Part shown: piece by piece, positions 27,693-36,018 of the stretch | Layout of the letters: every line of letters begins with the position of its first letter | Numbering within the stretch: position 1 is the first letter of the stretch | From: Desmospora profundinema | GTDB lineage: Bacteria > Bacillota > Bacilli > Thermoactinomycetales > DSM-45169 | NCBI RefSeq assembly: GCF_031454155.1 | Contig: NZ_JAVDQG010000003.1 | Span: 248,001-312,000 of the forward strand | DNA length: 64,000 nucleotides | Direction of reading: 5' to 3' | The notes under the pieces: generated by a model | The model's database searches: none | Seen by the model: the letters and a program-made list of their open reading frames with translations, nothing else | What the model was told of the DNA's origin: nothing | Position numbers and translations under genes: made by a program

Positions 27693-28142
27693 GTGGCTAC
27701 GCTGGAATATCGATTGGATGAACCGGACCGGGATCATCCTGTTTTGTTTACCTATGAAGAGATCGACGAAGAGGAAATCTCCACTCGTTTTGTCTGTGAT
27801 TACTTTGTGACGGAGGATCGGGTCTACGAGCAGACCGCGACTGCCTTTGGTGACAAAGGACCCATTATCTTTGTCCGTCAGGCGGATGACGAACAGGTCT
27901 GGGACGCCGAAGGGATTCCACACCCGATGTGGAAAGGGATTCGTCTGGAAATCCGCCGGTTTTCGGAGGAGGCACAGTTTTACCCTGTTATCGAGATCAT
28001 TCAATGCCGGACACAGGCGGAGCTTCGCCTCTACCTGCAGGGTGAGATTTTGTATCGCGGCGGTCGCCAATGGCGAAAAACCTCCGCAGAAGTAGATGAA
28101 AACCGAAAAGTGTATGTGTTGTATGTGCAGTCGGTGGAATAA
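27693..28142 (+). CDS. Unknown protein, first gene of GspS-like cassette
   Basis: 149 residues from GTG 27693, behind AAGGGGGG. It is acidic and soluble with no membrane segment; alternating hydrophobic stretches (VLFTYEEID, PIIFVRQADD, VYVLYVQSVE) suggest a beta-rich domain. I do not recognise the family. DUF4178- or YjfK-like proteins commonly stand beside DUF350 and GspS-like genes, so that is a candidate. Only 15 bases separate it from the next gene, and all four genes to 30268 point the same way. Confidence 0.75.
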   Translation: MATLEYRLDEPDRDHPVLFTYEEIDEEEISTRFVCDYFVTEDRVYEQTATAFGDKGPIIFVRQADDEQVWDAEGIPHPMWKGIRLEIRRFSEEAQFYPVIEIIQCRTQAELRLYLQGEILYRGGRQWRKTSAEVDENRKVYVLYVQSVE

Positions 28143-28157
28143 AGGAGCATCGGGGTT

Positions 28158-28544
28158 TTGGATTACGAAAAGGGGGAATCGATCGGTACCATGGAACAGC
28201 GTCAAGGGATGGAAGGGGAAGGATTCAATCGAACGGGAAAGGTAGTCGCCTTATTTGCGGTGGCGGCACTGGTTGCCGTTCCTGGATGTTCTTCTGCCAA
28301 GCCATCACAATCCAACTGTGTCGATCGCAACAAGGACGGATACTGTGATGATGTGTATTGCGTGGACAATGATGAGGACGGATACTGTGATGATGGCACC
28401 GGCCGTGCCGGGGGCGGCACGTATTACAGCGGGGGCAACCGGTATTACCAGAAGGAATCCGGAGTCACCAAGGGAACCAAGGGCGGATCCAAGGGCGGCA
28501 TCGGCAAAAGTTCTTCATCCGGCGGGTTTTTCAGCGGAGGGTGA
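28158..28544 (+). CDS. Small exported protein with Ca-loop-like repeats and Gly-rich tail
   Basis: 128 residues from TTG 28158, ten bases after AAAGGAG; ATG 28191 is an alternative start giving 117. A hydrophobic segment at about 28-42 ends in VPGC, a poor lipobox, so it is anchored or secreted. Two near-identical repeats follow, CVDRNKDGYCDD and CVDNDEDGYCDD, with the DxNxDG pattern of EF-hand-like calcium loops plus paired cysteines. The C-terminal third is rich in Gly, Ser and Lys. Family not recognised; position suggests an envelope component of the cassette. Confidence 0.72.
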   Translation: MDYEKGESIGTMEQRQGMEGEGFNRTGKVVALFAVAALVAVPGCSSAKPSQSNCVDRNKDGYCDDVYCVDNDEDGYCDDGTGRAGGGTYYSGGNRYYQKESGVTKGTKGGSKGGIGKSSSSGGFFSGG

Positions 28545-28550
28545 TCCACC

Positions 28551-29795
28551 GTGACGGAACCGTATGATATCCGGCGAAAACGGATCTACGACTCCCTTCG
28601 AGAGGAAGGGATATTCACTTGGGATGAATGTTACGGTGAAGAATACGCATTGGCGACCGTGCAGCCTATCCCGGCCGCCTGGAAGAAGGAACTGGATCGG
28701 GCTACGGAAGCCTTAGGGAGAGTCTTCTCCCGGGTCATTCCGGTAGTTCAACAGGCGGATGACGAGTTGTTGCGGGAGTTAGGAATTCCTGCCGCTGCTA
28801 TTCCTGCCGTTCGCATCGCCCTCGATCCACTGCTGCCGACGGTGGTGGGCCGATTCGACTTTGCCCGCACTCCAGAAGGGTGGAAGATGCTGGAGTTTAA
28901 CGGTGATACTCCCACCGGTGTCGTAGAAGCTTTTTATGTCAATGGGCGCGTAGTGGAGGCGTTAAATGCGGGTTCAGACCCGAACGAAGGGGCCGACAGC
29001 CAGATTTGGGATGCGTTTCAGCGTGCGGTCCAGGTTTACCGCGAAGACGGCAGACCGATCCGGTCGATCGTTTTTAGCAGCCTGGACTGGCACGAAGAAG
29101 ATGCCGGCACCACCCGCTACTTGATGAAACGTTCCGGATTAAACGCCCGTTTTGTCCCTTTGGAGCATTTGCGGGTGGAGGGGGACCGTTTGGGAAGCCG
29201 GGTGGAGGGTCATTGGAAGCCCATCGACCTGTGGTATCGCCTTCACGCCCTGGAGATTCTGGCGGAGGAAGCGGATGAGGATGGATATCCCACAGGGGCG
29301 CACGTACTGGATTTAATTCGTCGGGGGCGTCTTTCGACGATCAATCCTCCCGGCGCGTTGATCGGGCAGACGAAGGCTCTGCAGGCCCTGATTTGGAGCC
29401 TGCATGAAACGGGGCAATTTTTTACCCCGGATGAACATCGTCTCATCCATCAATATCTATTGCCGACCTACTTGGAAAACCGCTTTCTCGGACGGGAGCC
29501 GCATGTGGTAAAGCCTGTGTTGGGACGGGAAGGGGGAGCCGTTCTTCTATGTGATGCAGACGGCTGGGTCACCCATCGCGATCAGGAAGCCGCCTACTGG
29601 AATCAACCAATGGTTTACCAGCGCCGGGTGGAACTAGACCAGGTGGAGGTAGAGACGTTGGAGGGGCGGCGGATCGGAAACCGGTTGTGGGGCTCCTTTT
29701 TAGTAGGGGGAGAAGCCTCCGCAATTTTGTGCCGGGTGGATGGTCCCATCACAGGCAATTTGGCCCGTTTTTTGCCCGTCGCGATCAGCGATTAA
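28551..29795 (+). CDS. Glutathionylspermidine synthase-like ATP-grasp protein
   Basis: 414 residues from GTG 28551, behind GGAGGG. It belongs to the GSP synthase C-terminal family (YgiC/YjfC type): the segment LEFNGDTPTGVVEA matches the conserved EYNADTPT motif, and KPVLGREGGAV is the ATP-grasp lysine segment. It lacks the amidase domain of true GspS. The family forms amide bonds between a peptide and an amine or amino acid; the substrate here is unknown. In Escherichia coli, yjfC sits near yjfL (DUF350), as this gene does here. Confidence 0.9.
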   Translation: MTEPYDIRRKRIYDSLREEGIFTWDECYGEEYALATVQPIPAAWKKELDRATEALGRVFSRVIPVVQQADDELLRELGIPAAAIPAVRIALDPLLPTVVGRFDFARTPEGWKMLEFNGDTPTGVVEAFYVNGRVVEALNAGSDPNEGADSQIWDAFQRAVQVYREDGRPIRSIVFSSLDWHEEDAGTTRYLMKRSGLNARFVPLEHLRVEGDRLGSRVEGHWKPIDLWYRLHALEILAEEADEDGYPTGAHVLDLIRRGRLSTINPPGALIGQTKALQALIWSLHETGQFFTPDEHRLIHQYLLPTYLENRFLGREPHVVKPVLGREGGAVLLCDADGWVTHRDQEAAYWNQPMVYQRRVELDQVEVETLEGRRIGNRLWGSFLVGGEASAILCRVDGPITGNLARFLPVAISD

Positions 29796-29830
29796 TTCTT
29801 ACTCGCATCGAAAATGGAAAGGAGCCTCTC

Positions 29831-30268
29831 ATGCTGGAACAGTGGCCTTATCTATTAAATTTTCTGATGTACCTGGGCGTGAGTATCCCGTTGGTGGTGC
29901 TGGGGATTTTTTTGTTCCTGATTACCACCCCGTATAAAGAAACCCAACTGATCAAGGAGGGGGCGGAAACTGCCGATTCGCAAAAAGCGGCAGCCGCCAA
30001 AGCCGCCTCGTATGTTCTGGGAGGAAAGCTGCTGGGTCTCACCTTGGTCCTCTCTTCAGCGATTTACCATGCGGCCAGCTTGGTCGATTTAATGATCTGG
30101 GGTGCGGTCGGTGCCGTGTTCCAGGTGCTGATCTTCTACCTGTTTGAGTTGTTGACCCCGTTTCGGGTGACCTCCGAGATCCCCAAGGGGAATGTCTCCG
30201 TCGGGATCTTCTCCGCTTTCCTCAGCATTTCCACCGGTTTGTTATTGGCGAGTCTGATCAGCTATTAA
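29831..30268 (+). CDS. DUF350 membrane protein, YjfL-like
   Basis: 145 residues from ATG 29831, behind AAAGGAG. Four membrane segments are visible at about 7-28, 53-75, 78-105 and 120-142. The order NFLMYLGVSIPLVVLGIFLF, then a YxxxLxxE-like polar segment and the second pair, fits DUF350/UPF0719. Function unknown; found beside GspS-like ligases. Last gene of the cassette; a terminator follows. Confidence 0.87.
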   Translation: MLEQWPYLLNFLMYLGVSIPLVVLGIFLFLITTPYKETQLIKEGAETADSQKAAAAKAASYVLGGKLLGLTLVLSSAIYHAASLVDLMIWGAVGAVFQVLIFYLFELLTPFRVTSEIPKGNVSVGIFSAFLSISTGLLLASLISY

Positions 30269-30290
30269 ACCGTACCTTAAGCAACACGTG

Positions 30291-30325
30291 AACACCCACG
30301 ATTCAAGCATCGTGGGTGTTTTTTT
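30291..30325 (+). terminator. Terminator of the GspS-like cassette
   Basis: AACACCCACGAT (30291-30302) and ATCGTGGGTGTT (30309-30320) form a perfect 12-bp stem followed by T residues to 30325. Confidence 0.95.
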
Positions 30326-30338
30326 GCAGGCAACTCTT

Positions 30339-30707
30339 TTACGATCCTGTTTGCAGCGAGGAGCGATAACCGAAGAAGACAAGAAGGGCAAGGGCCAACA
30401 GGATCAACGCTGCCACGGACTCGGCCAACCCCTGCCCGGCTTGGAAGTGGGTGAGTACGGCTCCAGCCATCGTCAAGGCCAGCAACCCAGCGGAGTACAA
30501 ACTTACTTTCGGTTTCCAGTAGCCGATGAACAGTCCAATAGCGGCTAGGACTTCAATGACACCCACCACGTACATAAATACAACCGGGTATCCGTAAATT
30601 TCCGTGAATGCCGTCACTTGCATCGGATTTCCGGATAGCTTCATTCCCCCTGCAAGCAGAAAAACGAGCGTAAGTAATGCTTGAACAATACGTACAACCC
30701 ATTTCAT
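30339..30707 (-). CDS. DoxX-family membrane protein
   Basis: 122 residues from ATG 30707, eight bases after AAAAGGAG; GTG 30716 and ATG 30710 are alternatives. Four membrane segments, with the family pattern LLTLVFLLAGGMKLSG at the start and VVGVIEVLAAIGLFIGYW in the middle. DoxX-like proteins are linked to quinone or thiol redox processes in some bacteria, but function here is unknown. It converges on the GspS-like cassette. Confidence 0.85.
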   Translation of the reverse strand: MKWVVRIVQALLTLVFLLAGGMKLSGNPMQVTAFTEIYGYPVVFMYVVGVIEVLAAIGLFIGYWKPKVSLYSAGLLALTMAGAVLTHFQAGQGLAESVAALILLALALLVFFGYRSSLQTGS

Positions 30708-30716
30708 CATGAACAC

Positions 30717-31041
30717 TCCTTTTGGATCGAGTCGTTGTGATGGCTGACGGCCATTAAATAACTTTATGTAAGTATCTATATAATGAACAGATTACGTAAA
30801 GTAAATCGTTTTCGATGGATGAAGATGATCCCTTTTATAACCATGGAGTATGCTGATGCTGAATGGGTTTCCTGATGAATACAGGACAAATGATATCATT
30901 TTTTTCACCTTTTTCCATTCCAGTGACGGGGCTATTCCCCGTCTTTTCTCGTTTATAATGGTCGGGGAATCTTGGCTGACCCTGTCACAAAATCGCCGAC
31001 GGCGGTGTCTATAAAGTGAAAAGGCTGAAAGGAGGTTCAGC
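30717..31041. other. Intergenic region between doxX and the sigma factor
   Basis: 325 bases between divergent genes. A hairpin ACGGGG-CTATT-CCCCGT lies at about 30925-30941 on the plus strand. TATAAT at 30954-30959 has no good -35. TGTCAC near 30985 could be an ECF -35 for autoregulation, but no matching -10 is convincing. Confidence 0.45.
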
Positions 31042-31578
31042 ATGAGGGGGTGGGCTTACTTGCAAGAGGAACCTCGGGAGGCTGATGATTTTGAGTACAT
31101 GTTTAAAACCTATTATCCGTTTGTGGTACATCAAGTGATGCGAGTGATTCCCTCCCAATCGGTTGCGGAGGATATCGCTCAGGAAGTCTTTCTTCATTTT
31201 TATGATACGGATCGCGCACGGATTGAGAAGGTTTCCGCTTGGTTAACCCGAACGGCACTGAATACGGCTTATAATTACCTACGTTCTGAGAAGCGGCACC
31301 GAAACCGAATGGAGAAAGAAACCAGGAATCAATCCCACTGTCTTCCTTCTACGGAAACCAAGTGGCTGGAGCAGGAGGAGATTGTCTCCGTTCGCCACAT
31401 CCTACTCCAAATGAATGAACGGGAACGTAATCTCCTCTTGATGAAATATTCGGGCTTCAGCTATCAGGAATTGTCTCATGCGTTGGAAATAAAGGCCGAA
31501 TCTGTTGGAACCCTTTTAGCCCGAGCAAAAAACAAGTTCCGGAAGCTCTATCAACGTGTAAGGGAGGATGCTGGGTGA
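31042..31578 (+). CDS. ECF-type RNA polymerase sigma factor
   Basis: 178 residues from ATG 31042, six bases after AAAGGAGG. Region 2 lies at about 20-85, with the core-binding AEDIAQEVFLHFY and the melting segment SVSAWLTRTALNTAYNYLRSE-like stretch; region 4 lies at about 125-172 with the helix-turn-helix SYQELSHALEIKAESVGTLL. No sigma 1.1 or 3 region, so it is extracytoplasmic-function type. It overlaps its anti-sigma gene by four bases (GTGA), which implies coupled translation. It most resembles the SigX/SigW-like groups but cannot be placed exactly. Confidence 0.93.
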   Translation: MRGWAYLQEEPREADDFEYMFKTYYPFVVHQVMRVIPSQSVAEDIAQEVFLHFYDTDRARIEKVSAWLTRTALNTAYNYLRSEKRHRNRMEKETRNQSHCLPSTETKWLEQEEIVSVRHILLQMNERERNLLLMKYSGFSYQELSHALEIKAESVGTLLARAKNKFRKLYQRVREDAG

Positions 31579-32735
31579 TTTGCAATGATCAGGGACGGCT
31601 GCAAGCTTATCTGGATGGGGAACTGACCCGGAGCGAGCGAAAACAACTGGCTTTGCATATCGAACAATGTCCCGAATGTCAGGCTTTGCTTCAAGAAACA
31701 AAAGAAATGGAAGATTGGGTTCATGTAGCGATAACAGAAAGCCTGCCCGATCCGGATCGTTCGTTGGAGATCGATGGCGATCAGGCTTGGCAACGATTTC
31801 AAAACCTTTCCAAGCGGGATGGGCGGACCGAGGCCCCCTCTGAAGATTCGATGAAATGGAGTTGGAAAAAAATGAAAAAAACACAAAAGCGGTGGATTTC
31901 CGGGATCGCTGCGGCAGGGATTCTGGCAGCCAGTTTGACGGTTCCGCAAGTTCAGGCGGCTGCCAGTGAATTGTTGTCCGTGTTCCGTATGGACAAAGTA
32001 GAATTTGTCAAATTAACACAGGGCGATTTGGAAGAAATGAGCAACTTTCTGGAAAATAAGGAAACGGGATCGCTGGATTTAAAAGGATTGGGAAAGGTTT
32101 GGACAGAAGGGGAGGAAGAAGAGTCGATTCATCACTTTGACAATCCCGAAAAGGCGGTCAAAGCCGGACATTCATTACCGGAAGTTCCGGACGGTTACCA
32201 GGCTGTAAGAGAGGTAACAGTTGAAACTCCCTTTACGGTCCATTTCCGATTGGATACGGAAAAAATCAATAAATTGTTAAAGCAGCTGGAGGCAGACGTC
32301 GAACTGGATAAAAAATTGAACAACAAGACCTTCGCCGTCGAGATGCCCCGTTCGGTGTTCATGAACCTGAAAAACGAGAAAAGCTCCTCCGAAATTGAAT
32401 ACACTGTGGCGGAAACTCCTCAGATCGAAGTGGAAAAAGAGGAAGATGTGGACGAAATCCGGAAAGCGGTCCTGTCTCTCCCGTTTATTCCGGAAAACAT
32501 TAAGACCCAGCTTCTCGACATCGAGGATTGGAAACAAACGCTGCCCGTCCCCGTATTTGAAGACGAAGGAGACGTGCGCGAAGTGTCCATCAATGGAGCG
32601 AAAGGGGTTATTCAAGAAGGGGAATGGTGGGCCTCCTTGGTTTGGCAGAAAGACGGAAAAATCCACAACCTGTCCATCTATGGCGAGGATGTAAACAGTA
32701 AGGAATTGATTCAATTGGCCAAAAAATTGAACTGA
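31575..32735 (+). CDS. Anti-sigma factor with zinc-binding domain
   Basis: 386 residues from GTG 31575, inside the end of the sigma gene, with GGGAGG upstream. The ZAS motif is H28-x3-C32-x2-C35 (HIEQCPEC). One membrane segment lies at about 110-127 (WISGIAAAGILAASLTV), followed by a large outer domain of about 260 residues that may sense the signal. It should hold the sigma factor at the membrane until regulated release. The outer domain was not recognised. Confidence 0.9.
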   Translation: MICNDQGRLQAYLDGELTRSERKQLALHIEQCPECQALLQETKEMEDWVHVAITESLPDPDRSLEIDGDQAWQRFQNLSKRDGRTEAPSEDSMKWSWKKMKKTQKRWISGIAAAGILAASLTVPQVQAAASELLSVFRMDKVEFVKLTQGDLEEMSNFLENKETGSLDLKGLGKVWTEGEEEESIHHFDNPEKAVKAGHSLPEVPDGYQAVREVTVETPFTVHFRLDTEKINKLLKQLEADVELDKKLNNKTFAVEMPRSVFMNLKNEKSSSEIEYTVAETPQIEVEKEEDVDEIRKAVLSLPFIPENIKTQLLDIEDWKQTLPVPVFEDEGDVREVSINGAKGVIQEGEWWASLVWQKDGKIHNLSIYGEDVNSKELIQLAKKLN

Positions 32736-32782
32736 ATACGGACGAAACAAGCAGAGTGACTTCGATAAGGGTAGTCTGGTAA

Positions 32783-32797
32783 TTCCTCCGTGAGGAA
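32783..32797. repeat. Small inverted repeat
   Basis: TTCCTC-CGT-GAGGAA, just before repeat copy C. No T-run follows, so it is a weak candidate for a terminator. Confidence 0.4.
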
Positions 32798-32817
32798 GGG
32801 TCGCTGTCGCCTTTGAT

Positions 32818-32895
32818 TTGCCTTTGCGCTTTTTGCAACGGAACGAAGACGGCTACACGACCCGGGCTTTTCGCCGAACGGATGGTTCAGATACG
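32818..32895 (-). repeat. Dispersed repeat, copy C
   Basis: The minus strand reads AAGGCGTATCTGAACCATCC, then CCCGGGT and TCTTCGTTCCGTTGCAAAAAGCGC. It matches copies A and B in the same order with more substitutions and at least one indel, roughly three quarters identical. It lies between the anti-sigma gene and the ABC ATPase gene. Confidence 0.8.
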
Positions 32896-32943
32896 CCTTA
32901 CGAAGTGGCTCTGCTTCGTGGTTTCGGGAGGGGAAAACGAAAA

Positions 32944-33891
32944 ATGGAGTATGTGATCGAAACAAACCGCCTGACCAAATTGTATGAGGGAAACAAGGGA
33001 TGCCGTGAGATTACCTTGCAAGTGCCCCGTGGAGTGGTATTCGGCTTCTTAGGGCCGAATGGCGCAGGAAAAAGCACGTTTGTACGCACGCTGTTGGGAC
33101 TGATCCATCCAAACAGCGGAACGGCGTCCCTACTGGGTCATCCGGTTCCATCCATCGCTTCACGGAAGAAAGTGGGCTATTTGCCGGAACTATTCCGCTA
33201 CCCGGATTGGATGACAGGCAGACAGCTGCTGGATCTGCATGCCGATTTGTCTGAGGTACCCCGTGTCGGAAGAAAGAAAAAGATTTCCGATTTATTGGAG
33301 AAGGTGGGCCTGCATCAGCGGGGAGAGGACAAAATCCGCGGGTACTCCAAGGGGATGCAGCAGCGAATTGGGATTGCAACTGCCCTGATCTCCGATCCGG
33401 AAGTCATTTTCCTCGACGAACCCACATCGGCGTTGGATCCGATCGGTCGGAAAGAAGTGCGCGACATGATCCGCGAATGGAGAGAGCAGGGGAAGACGGT
33501 CTTCTTAAACAGTCATTTGCTCAGTGAAGCGGAAACGGTCTGCAACCATGTGGCGATCATCAATCATGGACACTTGGTCGTTCAAGGGGATTGGCGCCAA
33601 CTGTCAGCCGTTGAACCCCAAGTGGAAGTCACCGTCTCCGATATGGACGATTATGGGTGGGAGTCGTTTTCCGGGTGGGGCATGAAATGGGAGCAGATCG
33701 ATCAAGGAGAGGACAGAAGCACCTGGCTGTTGACATTGTCCGAGGAGAAGCAAATTCCCGCTTTGGTCTCGGCTTTGACCGATCGTGGGATGAAGGTATA
33801 CCAAGTGACACCGAGACAGCAGAGCTTGGAGGAATTGTTTATGTACTGGGTGAATCGGAAGGAGAACGCGGCACATGTGGACCATTGCTAA
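32944..33891 (+). CDS. ABC transporter ATP-binding protein
   Basis: 315 residues from ATG 32944, behind GGGAGGGG. An open frame extends upstream through the repeat but has no binding site. Walker A GPNGAGKST (about 37-45), signature YSKGMQQRIGIATAL (about 136-150), Walker B VIFLDEPTSALD. The C-terminal 80 residues are an extra domain of exporter ATPases. It pairs with the permease that follows, overlapping by 17 bases. Exported substrate unknown. Confidence 0.92.
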   Translation: MEYVIETNRLTKLYEGNKGCREITLQVPRGVVFGFLGPNGAGKSTFVRTLLGLIHPNSGTASLLGHPVPSIASRKKVGYLPELFRYPDWMTGRQLLDLHADLSEVPRVGRKKKISDLLEKVGLHQRGEDKIRGYSKGMQQRIGIATALISDPEVIFLDEPTSALDPIGRKEVRDMIREWREQGKTVFLNSHLLSEAETVCNHVAIINHGHLVVQGDWRQLSAVEPQVEVTVSDMDDYGWESFSGWGMKWEQIDQGEDRSTWLLTLSEEKQIPALVSALTDRGMKVYQVTPRQQSLEELFMYWVNRKENAAHVDHC

Positions 33892-34723
33892 ACTGACTGC
33901 CAGGGAAATCGTATATAAGCGCATTTTTTTAGTGATTCTTCTCATGTCTTTGGCTTATCTGTTTTTTTATGCATTGGGAACGTATTATGCCGGGGGGAAG
34001 GTAGTCGATAATTCGTTGGACGTTTTGGCCCGTGGATTTTTATCCACTCAGTTTTTGGGGATGGGGCTTTATTTTGCGGCCTTCATTATTTCCTTGTTAG
34101 CGATATTCAGCAGTATTGGAAGTATATCCAAAGAAATCGAAAGCCGCCAGATCGACCCTCTGTTGAGCCGCCCTCTTTCCCGTCATTCTTTTGTATGGGG
34201 ACGGTTTGTGGGGCTGAGCGGACTGCTCATCCTATATACCACTTTATTATTTGTGGGAGTCACCATCATCAATCAATCCATCGGGGGAAATTTGAAGGCG
34301 GATGTAACTCTGGTACAGTTGGTACAGGCGTGGGGGTTGTTCCTGTTGCAGCCGGTGATTTTGGTGGCGGCTTCCCTGTTTTTCAGTGCCCGCTTTACAA
34401 CGTTGAACAGCGGAATCACGATGGTGATGCTGTATGTGATCAGTATGATTGGCGGATTTATCGAGCAATTCGGCGCGATGATCAAGGAACAAATGATGAT
34501 CAACATCGGGATTATGATCAGCTTGGTCTTCCCGGCGGATTCGTTGTTTCGCAAAATGACGATCGCTCTGTTTGACTCTGCAGATAATCCGCTTTCCCTT
34601 GCCACACAGGGGGTTTTCGGCAGTGTTTCTGTTCCGAGCAATGCGATGATTGTTTATGCGTGCCTTTATGGGGTGGTAGCCTTGTGGATGGCGGTTCGAG
34701 CGGTAAGCACCCGGGATTTATAA
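33875..34723 (+). CDS. ABC-2 type permease
   Basis: 282 residues with about six membrane segments. The conserved sequence SKEIESRQIDPLLSRPLSRH (about 89-108) marks the NosY/ABC-2 class. It starts inside the ATPase gene and forms the membrane part of the same exporter. The sigma/anti-sigma pair upstream may regulate it, but the repeat and 200 bases lie between them. Confidence 0.9.
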   Translation: MWTIAKLTAREIVYKRIFLVILLMSLAYLFFYALGTYYAGGKVVDNSLDVLARGFLSTQFLGMGLYFAAFIISLLAIFSSIGSISKEIESRQIDPLLSRPLSRHSFVWGRFVGLSGLLILYTTLLFVGVTIINQSIGGNLKADVTLVQLVQAWGLFLLQPVILVAASLFFSARFTTLNSGITMVMLYVISMIGGFIEQFGAMIKEQMMINIGIMISLVFPADSLFRKMTIALFDSADNPLSLATQGVFGSVSVPSNAMIVYACLYGVVALWMAVRAVSTRDL

Positions 34724-34788
34724 GGATCGGATTCTCCCGAAATCTGTTGCGATTCTATGGTTGTATCGATTACAGCGTGACAAAAAAA

Positions 34789-34815
34789 CCGGAACCTTCG
34801 TGGGTTCCGGTTTTG
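34789..34815 (+). terminator. Terminator between the ABC permease and the kamA-like gene
   Basis: CCGGAACC (34789-34796) pairs with GGTTCCGG (34803-34810), flanked by A and T runs on both sides, so it can work in both directions for the convergent genes. Confidence 0.92.
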
Positions 34816-34858
34816 CTTGCATCCGTGTCCGGGTCGTGTTTTCGGTCCGATTTTCGGA

Positions 34859-36004
34859 CTAAACCGTCACTTCTTCTTTCTGCTGCTTCTGCAATATCGC
34901 ATCCGCACCCGGAAGGTCATCGAACCAGGCTGCTTCCGGGGGACAGTCCAACACCATAAATCGGCCGTACCAATCAGGATGGCGGGCTTGGTGGTACTTT
35001 AAGTAGATCTTGCCGTTTTCCACTGCCAGGATTTCAATTTTGCCGGAGGCGTGACTCATGGCGTAGCGGACGCGTTTGCCGAGGCCCGATGTACGGGCTT
35101 TGGCGGCTTCAATAGCATGGTATGCCTCTTCGAAGGTAAGTACGAAGCTGGCATTGCCGGCTACCGGGCGGTTTTGGAAAAAATAGTAGGGAGTGACTCC
35201 GGACCAGGAGAGCTTGTCCAACAATTCACCCAATACTTCGGGATCATCATTGATTCCTTTCAACACGGGTGTTTGATTGACCACAATCACACCGGCCCGC
35301 TGCAGGGCGTCGATGGCCCGATAGGCATGGTCGGTCAACTCCCGTGGATGGTTGAAGTGGGCCATGACATGGATACGGGCATCGGGGCGGGAGTACTCAG
35401 ACAATACATGCAGGAGTTCTTCGTCCTCATAGATCCGCATCGGGTTAAAGGCGGGAAGTTTGGTTCCGAAGCGAATGATCTTTACATGGGGGACTTCCCG
35501 CAGCATCTTTAAGATGTTGCGGATTTTGTTGGTGGCCAGGATGAGGGAGTCGCCGCCAGTGAGAAGGACGTTGTTGATTTCTGGATGTTGGGAGATGTAC
35601 TCCACACCGGGTCCCACTTCCATCGAGGTTTCCTTCACATCGTTGCGGAAGAGTCGTTTACGGAAACAGAAGCGGCAATAAGCCCCGCACACTTCCGATA
35701 CCATCAGGAGAGCAGTGGTTCCATATTTGTGCTGGACGTTGGGGGCGGCATAATTGAGATGTTCATCGGAAGCGTCCCATCGGCCGTATTCATCCAGTTC
35801 TGCATCATTGGGGATAATCAACTGATAAATGGGGTCATCCTCTGGATGGTCCCAATCGATCAAGGAGAGATAGTAGTCGTTGACCCGAAAGACGAACTTG
35901 TCCGTGATTTGGGTCATTTTTTCTCGTTGCTCCGGCGGAATCGCCTCGATCTTACGGATGTCGGTCAAATAACGCGGTTTCGGCATCCAATCCCTCCATT
36001 TCAT
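34859..36004 (-). CDS. KamA-family radical SAM protein, divergent
   Basis: 381 residues from ATG 36004, behind AAGGA. The radical SAM cluster motif is C106-x3-C110-x2-C113 (CGAYCRFC), and the TGGDSL segment binds SAM. Overall it resembles lysine 2,3-aminomutase. However, the PGGGGK segment that carries the PLP lysine in lysine 2,3-aminomutase is not visible; in its place is a segment containing SHASGKIEI. It is also shorter than KamA of Bacillus subtilis (about 470). It may act on another amino acid, or as a protein-modifying enzyme. It is divergent from argG. Confidence 0.85.
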   Translation of the reverse strand: MKWRDWMPKPRYLTDIRKIEAIPPEQREKMTQITDKFVFRVNDYYLSLIDWDHPEDDPIYQLIIPNDAELDEYGRWDASDEHLNYAAPNVQHKYGTTALLMVSEVCGAYCRFCFRKRLFRNDVKETSMEVGPGVEYISQHPEINNVLLTGGDSLILATNKIRNILKMLREVPHVKIIRFGTKLPAFNPMRIYEDEELLHVLSEYSRPDARIHVMAHFNHPRELTDHAYRAIDALQRAGVIVVNQTPVLKGINDDPEVLGELLDKLSWSGVTPYYFFQNRPVAGNASFVLTFEEAYHAIEAAKARTSGLGKRVRYAMSHASGKIEILAVENGKIYLKYHQARHPDWYGRFMVLDCPPEAAWFDDLPGADAILQKQQKEEVTV

Positions 36005-36018
36005 ATTGCTTTCCTTAC

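Noticed and set aside
30925-30941. ACGGGG-CTATT-CCCCGT as terminator for the sigma factor gene
   Set aside because: It lies upstream of the gene, has only a short T tract, and no plus-strand gene ends before it.
32818-32943. N-terminal extension of the ABC ATPase into the repeat
   Set aside because: The 42 extra codons translate the repeat; the GGGAGGGG site and the family start support ATG 32944.
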